This document shows, in pieces, positions 14,472 to 17,911 of a stretch of 17,911 bases of DNA (position 1 is the stretch's first letter; every line of letters begins with the position of its first letter). The notes beneath the pieces are model-generated. The model did not search any database, was not told the DNA's origin, and saw only the letters and a program-made list of their open reading frames with translations. Made by a program: the position numbers and the translations under genes. Source of the DNA: Lachnospiraceae bacterium (lineage in GTDB: Bacteria; Bacillota; Clostridia; Lachnospirales; Lachnospiraceae); contig CAAFVW010000094.1 in assembly GCA_900766575.1 (NCBI GenBank), positions 1-17,911 on the forward strand, given 5' to 3'.

Positions 14472-16316
14472 CTAATCCCTCCTCTCTTCCGGCTTCTCTT
14501 CTTTGTCCGCTGCTTTATGATCTCCCGGTGTCTGCGGTGCATGCTCCCGACTGCCATCGCTTCCTGCCTGTACCTCGTACAATCTCGCATATTCCGGGCA
14601 CTTTTCAAGGATCTGTTCATGGGTTCCCGCGGTCACTTTTCCATCCTCCATCCACAACACCTGACTCATCTGTGGGAAGAGATAAAGTCTGTGGGACAAA
14701 AGGATCACAATGCTGTCCGACGCCAGCTTCTTAAGGTTAGCAAACACTTCTTCCTCTGTCTTACGATCCAGTGCGGAAAAAGGATCGTCCAAAATCAATA
14801 CCGGACGCTTATGGCATAGTGTCCTCGCCAGTGCCAGTCTCTGCGCCTGTCCGCCGGAGAGCCGGACACCACCATTTCCTACAATGGTGTCCATACCCTC
14901 TTCCATCTCTGCCACCTCACCGTCGAAGCAGACTGCCTTCAGATACTTCTCCGAATCGTCATCATCGCCCAGCAGTATATTGTTACGGACCGTGTCATTG
15001 AACAGCTCCGGATCATGCCCCAGATAGCCAACCATTCCGGTGCGCTCCGCTTTGGTCATTTCGGACAATTCCTTTCCATGAAAACGTATCCGGCCTTCGT
15101 ATGGGTACTCGCAGAGGAAGGTCTTGCCAAGCGAAGATTTTCCACAGGCTACAGCTCCGGTGACCCCGATGATCTGTCCCGGTGCTGCCAGGAAATTAAG
15201 ATCTTCATAAACCTTTTCACCACCCGGATAGGCAAAGCTTACATGGGATACTTCCAAAGTTCCCGGCTTCTGCAGCCTATTGTCATCCTCGCAAGGTTCC
15301 TCCTTCATGAGCGGTTTGATACGTTTCCAGGAGACCTGCGCCTTATGTACTGCATTGAATAGCTTCGCTGCATGGGAAGATTTTACAGAGAGCTTGAGAA
15401 AACAGGATAAAAACGTGGTAAACGCTGCCACATCCCACAGTTTCCATCCGTTCCCCAGTACATTTTTGCTGCCGAAATACAGAATAAACAGCACGCCGGT
15501 CATAGAGATGATCCGGTATAACGGTGGAAATGCAGTACTCCAGATATTTGCCCGCACGGCCGATCTCTCATATGCCGTAAGATTCTCCTCGTATGCCTGT
15601 TCCCGCTCTTTCTCTCTGCCATAGACACGGTAGGTAATGGCATTAGCAGCCCTGTCCAGCGTGGCAGCGCTTAAAATTCCGGACTGTTCCTTGAAAGCTG
15701 CTCCTGTGCGCTGTACATTTCCCTTCATTTTCTCTGCCAGCACATAGGATACCGGTAAAAAGAGCATTCCTGAAATTGCCAGCCTCCAGTCATAGAATAA
15801 CAACATTCCCGCATACGCTGCCAGCGCCACGCCGGTATCAAAAATTTCGGTGGTAAATTTCCGCATGCCTTCCACACAGTCATCCACATCCAGGATGGCT
15901 TTGGTCATAACATTGCCGGCACCTTCCTCCTCCAGCTGTGCGCGGCTTCTGTGCACCAGACTGCTATACAGAATCTCTTTCATATCACGATTGACATTGT
16001 TGGCAAAACGTCTTACATAAAAACGCTTGATATGGCGGGAGATCTGCACCACCGCAATCACTGAGACATAGCCAATCACCAGGTACAACATATCACGATA
16101 TCCGGCATTTCCTCCCAGAATATTTACCAAACATCCCGTCATCTGTCCTTCATACCAGGGACCAGCCAGAAGACCCACGTTATAGATCAGACCGGAAACA
16201 GTTACCGCCAGAAGAACCGGCCACTGCATCTTAAAATAAGATAAAATTCTGTCCGGTCCGGATATTTTCCTTCTCTGCATTTCGTTTACCATACTTGTTT
16301 TCTCTTCACTTCTCAT
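14472..16316 (-). CDS. ABC exporter half-transporter, degenerate-site subunit
   Basis: This 614-residue ABC exporter subunit has six membrane helices (about residues 30-310) and a C-terminal nucleotide-binding domain. Walker A is GAVACGKSS (Lys393), the signature is a perfect LSGGQ (486-490), Walker B is LILDDP (Asp510), and the H-loop is SHR (His542). The catalytic glutamate after Walker B is replaced by Asp511, and the Q-loop glutamine by His434 (GYLGHDPELF). This is the partner pattern to the 563-residue subunit: its canonical signature completes the active site, and its own Walker motifs belong to the non-hydrolytic site. The layout resembles heterodimeric multidrug exporters such as BmrCD or LmrCD. 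The C-terminal tail is charged. The start ATG 16316 has a weak ribosome binding site; Met9 is an alternative. No clear promoter lies between it and the metF terminator. Confidence 0.93.
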   Translation of the reverse strand: MRSEEKTSMVNEMQRRKISGPDRILSYFKMQWPVLLAVTVSGLIYNVGLLAGPWYEGQMTGCLVNILGGNAGYRDMLYLVIGYVSVIAVVQISRHIKRFYVRRFANNVNRDMKEILYSSLVHRSRAQLEEEGAGNVMTKAILDVDDCVEGMRKFTTEIFDTGVALAAYAGMLLFYDWRLAISGMLFLPVSYVLAEKMKGNVQRTGAAFKEQSGILSAATLDRAANAITYRVYGREKEREQAYEENLTAYERSAVRANIWSTAFPPLYRIISMTGVLFILYFGSKNVLGNGWKLWDVAAFTTFLSCFLKLSVKSSHAAKLFNAVHKAQVSWKRIKPLMKEEPCEDDNRLQKPGTLEVSHVSFAYPGGEKVYEDLNFLAAPGQIIGVTGAVACGKSSLGKTFLCEYPYEGRIRFHGKELSEMTKAERTGMVGYLGHDPELFNDTVRNNILLGDDDDSEKYLKAVCFDGEVAEMEEGMDTIVGNGGVRLSGGQAQRLALARTLCHKRPVLILDDPFSALDRKTEEEVFANLKKLASDSIVILLSHRLYLFPQMSQVLWMEDGKVTAGTHEQILEKCPEYARLYEVQAGSDGSREHAPQTPGDHKAADKEEKPEERRD

Positions 16317-16355
16317 AATTTAGCTCTTTTGCTTTTCATCTTCCTAAAATTGCAT

Positions 16356-16392
16356 AAAAAAGATGTACTATTCTTTTCATGATAGTACATCT
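16356..16392 (-). terminator. Rho-independent terminator of metF
   Basis: On the minus strand an 11-bp stem, AGATGTACTAT (16382-16392) with ATAGTACATCT (16361-16371), has a 10-base loop and is followed by a run of T residues (16356-16361). It begins 16 bases after the metF stop and separates the relQ-metF unit from the ABC exporter genes. Only 40 bases remain to the exporter start. Confidence 0.92.
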
Positions 16393-16407
16393 CTTATCCC
16401 TGTCAAT

Positions 16408-17292
16408 CTATTCTTGAAAATTTAACGCTTTCAGGATTTCAGAGAGGTTCTTCTGAATCCCTGCCGCCACATCCGGCTTGTTCATGGAATAGACATGGAT
16501 GTGTTTTACGCCGTTCGCCAGCAGGTCTATGATCTGGTCGGTGGCATAGGCAATTCCCGCCTGCTTCATAGCTTCCGGATTATCTCCAAAACGGTCTACG
16601 ATATTTTTAAAGCGTTCCGGAACGTTACAGCCTGACAGCTTTACCGCATTTTTCACCTGCACGCCGCGGGTAATGGGCATGATCCCCGGAATGATCGGCA
16701 CCGTGATTCCTGCCTCTCTGACACGGTACATGAAGTTGAAAAAGATATTGTTATCAAAAAACATCTGGGTCGTCAGATATTCACATCCGGCATCTACCTT
16801 CTGCTTCAGGCCATGAATGTCTGCGTCTTTATTCGCAGAATCGGGATGTACTTCGGGATAGCAGGCACCGCCCACGCAGAAATCCCCGTTCTCTTTGATG
16901 AAACGCACCAGATCCGAAGCATGGGTAAAATCGGTAAACACCTCACCATCAAAATCCTTCGGAATGTCACCTCTGAGTGCCAGGATATTCTCAATACCGG
17001 CAGCCTTCATTTCGTCCAATGCTGTTCGGATACTGTCTTTTTCTGCGCAGACACAGGTTAAATGTGCCACTGTAGGCACGTTATGTTTCCTCTGAATCTC
17101 ACTGGCCAGCGCGATCGTATGTCCCTTCGTGCTGCCTCCCGCTCCGTAGGTCACGCTCATATATGCCGGCTGCAAAGCCGCAATTCCAAGCGCCGCCGTC
17201 TCCACATTTTCAAAATCCGTACTCTTCTTCGGGGGAAATACCTCGAAAGAAATCGTTGCTGTATCCTGTGATAAAATATCTCTGATTTTCAT
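16408..17292 (-). CDS. metF: 5,10-methylenetetrahydrofolate reductase
   Basis: MetF is a flavin (FAD) enzyme that reduces 5,10-methylene-tetrahydrofolate to 5-methyl-tetrahydrofolate, the methyl donor for methionine synthesis and, in acetogens, for the methyl branch of the Wood-Ljungdahl pathway. The 294 residues fit the bacterial single-domain TIM-barrel form. SFEVFPPK carries Glu17, equivalent to E. coli Glu28, the proposed catalytic acid. LALRGD carries Asp109, equivalent to E. coli Asp120. TYGAGGST, CYPEVHP and TTQMFFD are further family motifs. ATG 17292 has AGAGG about 8 bases upstream. It starts 3 bp after the stop of the alarmone synthetase gene, so the two are probably co-transcribed and translationally coupled. 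No methionine synthase, acetogenesis gene, SAM or B12 riboswitch is visible in the window. Confidence 0.97.
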   Translation of the reverse strand: MKIRDILSQDTATISFEVFPPKKSTDFENVETAALGIAALQPAYMSVTYGAGGSTKGHTIALASEIQRKHNVPTVAHLTCVCAEKDSIRTALDEMKAAGIENILALRGDIPKDFDGEVFTDFTHASDLVRFIKENGDFCVGGACYPEVHPDSANKDADIHGLKQKVDAGCEYLTTQMFFDNNIFFNFMYRVREAGITVPIIPGIMPITRGVQVKNAVKLSGCNVPERFKNIVDRFGDNPEAMKQAGIAYATDQIIDLLANGVKHIHVYSMNKPDVAAGIQKNLSEILKALNFQE

Positions 17293-17295
17293 GTT

Positions 17296-17911
17296 TTAAC
17301 CTCTCTCATCCCGCATAAAGATTGGCAGGAAATCCTGTTTTGCCTCTTCTTTGCTTTCATTTTCCGCAATGATATTCCGGATATTCTGCATCCGCTTATC
17401 CAACGCTGCACTCTGCTGCGCACAGTCATACAGCTCATCCTTCAGGAACTTTGCCTGACTCTCCGGAATATTTTTCTTGTATTGCAGCTTGTGTTCCAGA
17501 CTGGCCCAGAAGTCCATGGCGATGGTGCGGAACTGTACTTCCACATAGACCAGCTTTTTTGTATTCTGCAAAAAGATCGGCACCTGCACGATCAGATGCA
17601 GGCTCCGGTAGCCACTCTCCTTGGGATTTTTGATATAGTCCTTGCGTTCCACCAGTGTGATATCATCCTGTCGCAGAAAACTCTCCGCAAGCTCATAAAT
17701 ATCGTCCGGGAAGGAACAGATGACCCGGACTCCGGCAATATCGCGAATATTCTCTTCGATGCCTTCCATAGTCATGGGTATATTTTTCCGGCGGATCTTA
17801 CGCAGAATACTGTCATACGATTTCACTCTGGTCTTAATCCCTTCGATGGGATTCCGGTCGTATTCCAGGGAATACTCCTGATTCAATACCTTGAATTTCG
17901 TCTCCACCTCC
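17296..17911 (-). CDS. relQ: Small alarmone (p)ppGpp synthetase, RelQ/YjbM type, partial
   Basis: This RelA/SpoT-domain synthetase transfers pyrophosphate from ATP to GDP or GTP to make (p)ppGpp, without the hydrolase domain of long Rel proteins. The visible part matches B. subtilis YjbM (SAS1, about 211 residues) along its length. DIAGVRVICSF, KESGYRSLHLIV, YVEVQFRT and FWASLEHKLQYKK are all present and are the nucleotide-binding and catalytic segments. The protein ends in a basic/acidic tail (about residues 160-203). The frame stays open to the window edge at 17911. A GTG at 17907 could start it, but YjbM has about 15 more residues before this point, so the gene is probably cut by the window. 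It is followed after 3 bp by metF. Confidence 0.92.
   Translation of the reverse strand, partial: EVETKFKVLNQEYSLEYDRNPIEGIKTRVKSYDSILRKIRRKNIPMTMEGIEENIRDIAGVRVICSFPDDIYELAESFLRQDDITLVERKDYIKNPKESGYRSLHLIVQVPIFLQNTKKLVYVEVQFRTIAMDFWASLEHKLQYKKNIPESQAKFLKDELYDCAQQSAALDKRMQNIRNIIAENESKEEAKQDFLPIFMRDERG

Noticed and set aside
16317..16356. Promoter for the ABC exporter genes directly after the metF terminator
   Set aside because: Only 40 bases are available and no -35/-10 pair of usable quality was found; expression may come from read-through or an element I cannot recognise.

Overview
This window looks like chromosomal DNA from an endospore-forming, low-to-mid-GC clostridium, most likely of the family Lachnospiraceae. 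The support is a near-textbook SpoVT, a T-box-controlled ileS, sigma-A promoters of the TTGACA/TATAAT type, strong AGGAGG ribosome binding sites, U-rich rho-independent terminators, and a small RelQ/YjbM-type alarmone synthetase. No rRNA, tRNA, prophage, insertion sequence or CRISPR array was seen. Most of the window is ordinary core genome; the one accessory-looking stretch is about 7.73-9.18 kb.

Layout, left to right. (1) Minus strand: glgP, alpha-glucan phosphorylase, with its own promoter and terminator. (2) Minus strand: a polytopic DUF6056-like membrane protein with its own extended -10 promoter. (3) Minus strand: ileS, preceded by a 330-base leader holding a consensus promoter, an Ile (AUC specifier) T-box riboswitch, its terminator, and an unexplained 14-bp hairpin after the terminator. 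(4) Minus strand: an AT-rich AAA_14/DUF4143-type ATPase gene. Its promoter abuts and partly lies in a small array of degenerate 23-bp tandem repeats. (5) Plus strand: a Cache-HAMP-GGDEF diguanylate cyclase whose terminator starts inside its last codons. It converges tightly on (6) spoVT on the minus strand, which has a candidate sigma-G promoter. (7) Plus strand, divergent from spoVT: a sodium-dependent NSS/SNF amino-acid-type transporter with an inverted repeat in its leader and a strong terminator. (8) Minus strand: two ABC exporter half-transporters, 2 bp apart, whose motif pattern predicts a heterodimer with one degenerate ATP site. (9) Minus strand: a coupled pair, relQ-type (p)ppGpp synthetase (cut by the window edge) and metF, ended by a terminator.

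The genes do not form one pathway. They are neighbouring units for glycogen use, translation (ileS), c-di-GMP and ppGpp signalling, sporulation, amino-acid transport, efflux and one-carbon metabolism. I found no clear multi-gene novel system. The most interesting points are the repeat array driving the DUF4143 ATPase, the extra hairpin in the ileS leader, the very short C-terminus of the downstream ABC subunit beside a 10-bp direct repeat, and the alarmone synthetase coupled to metF.
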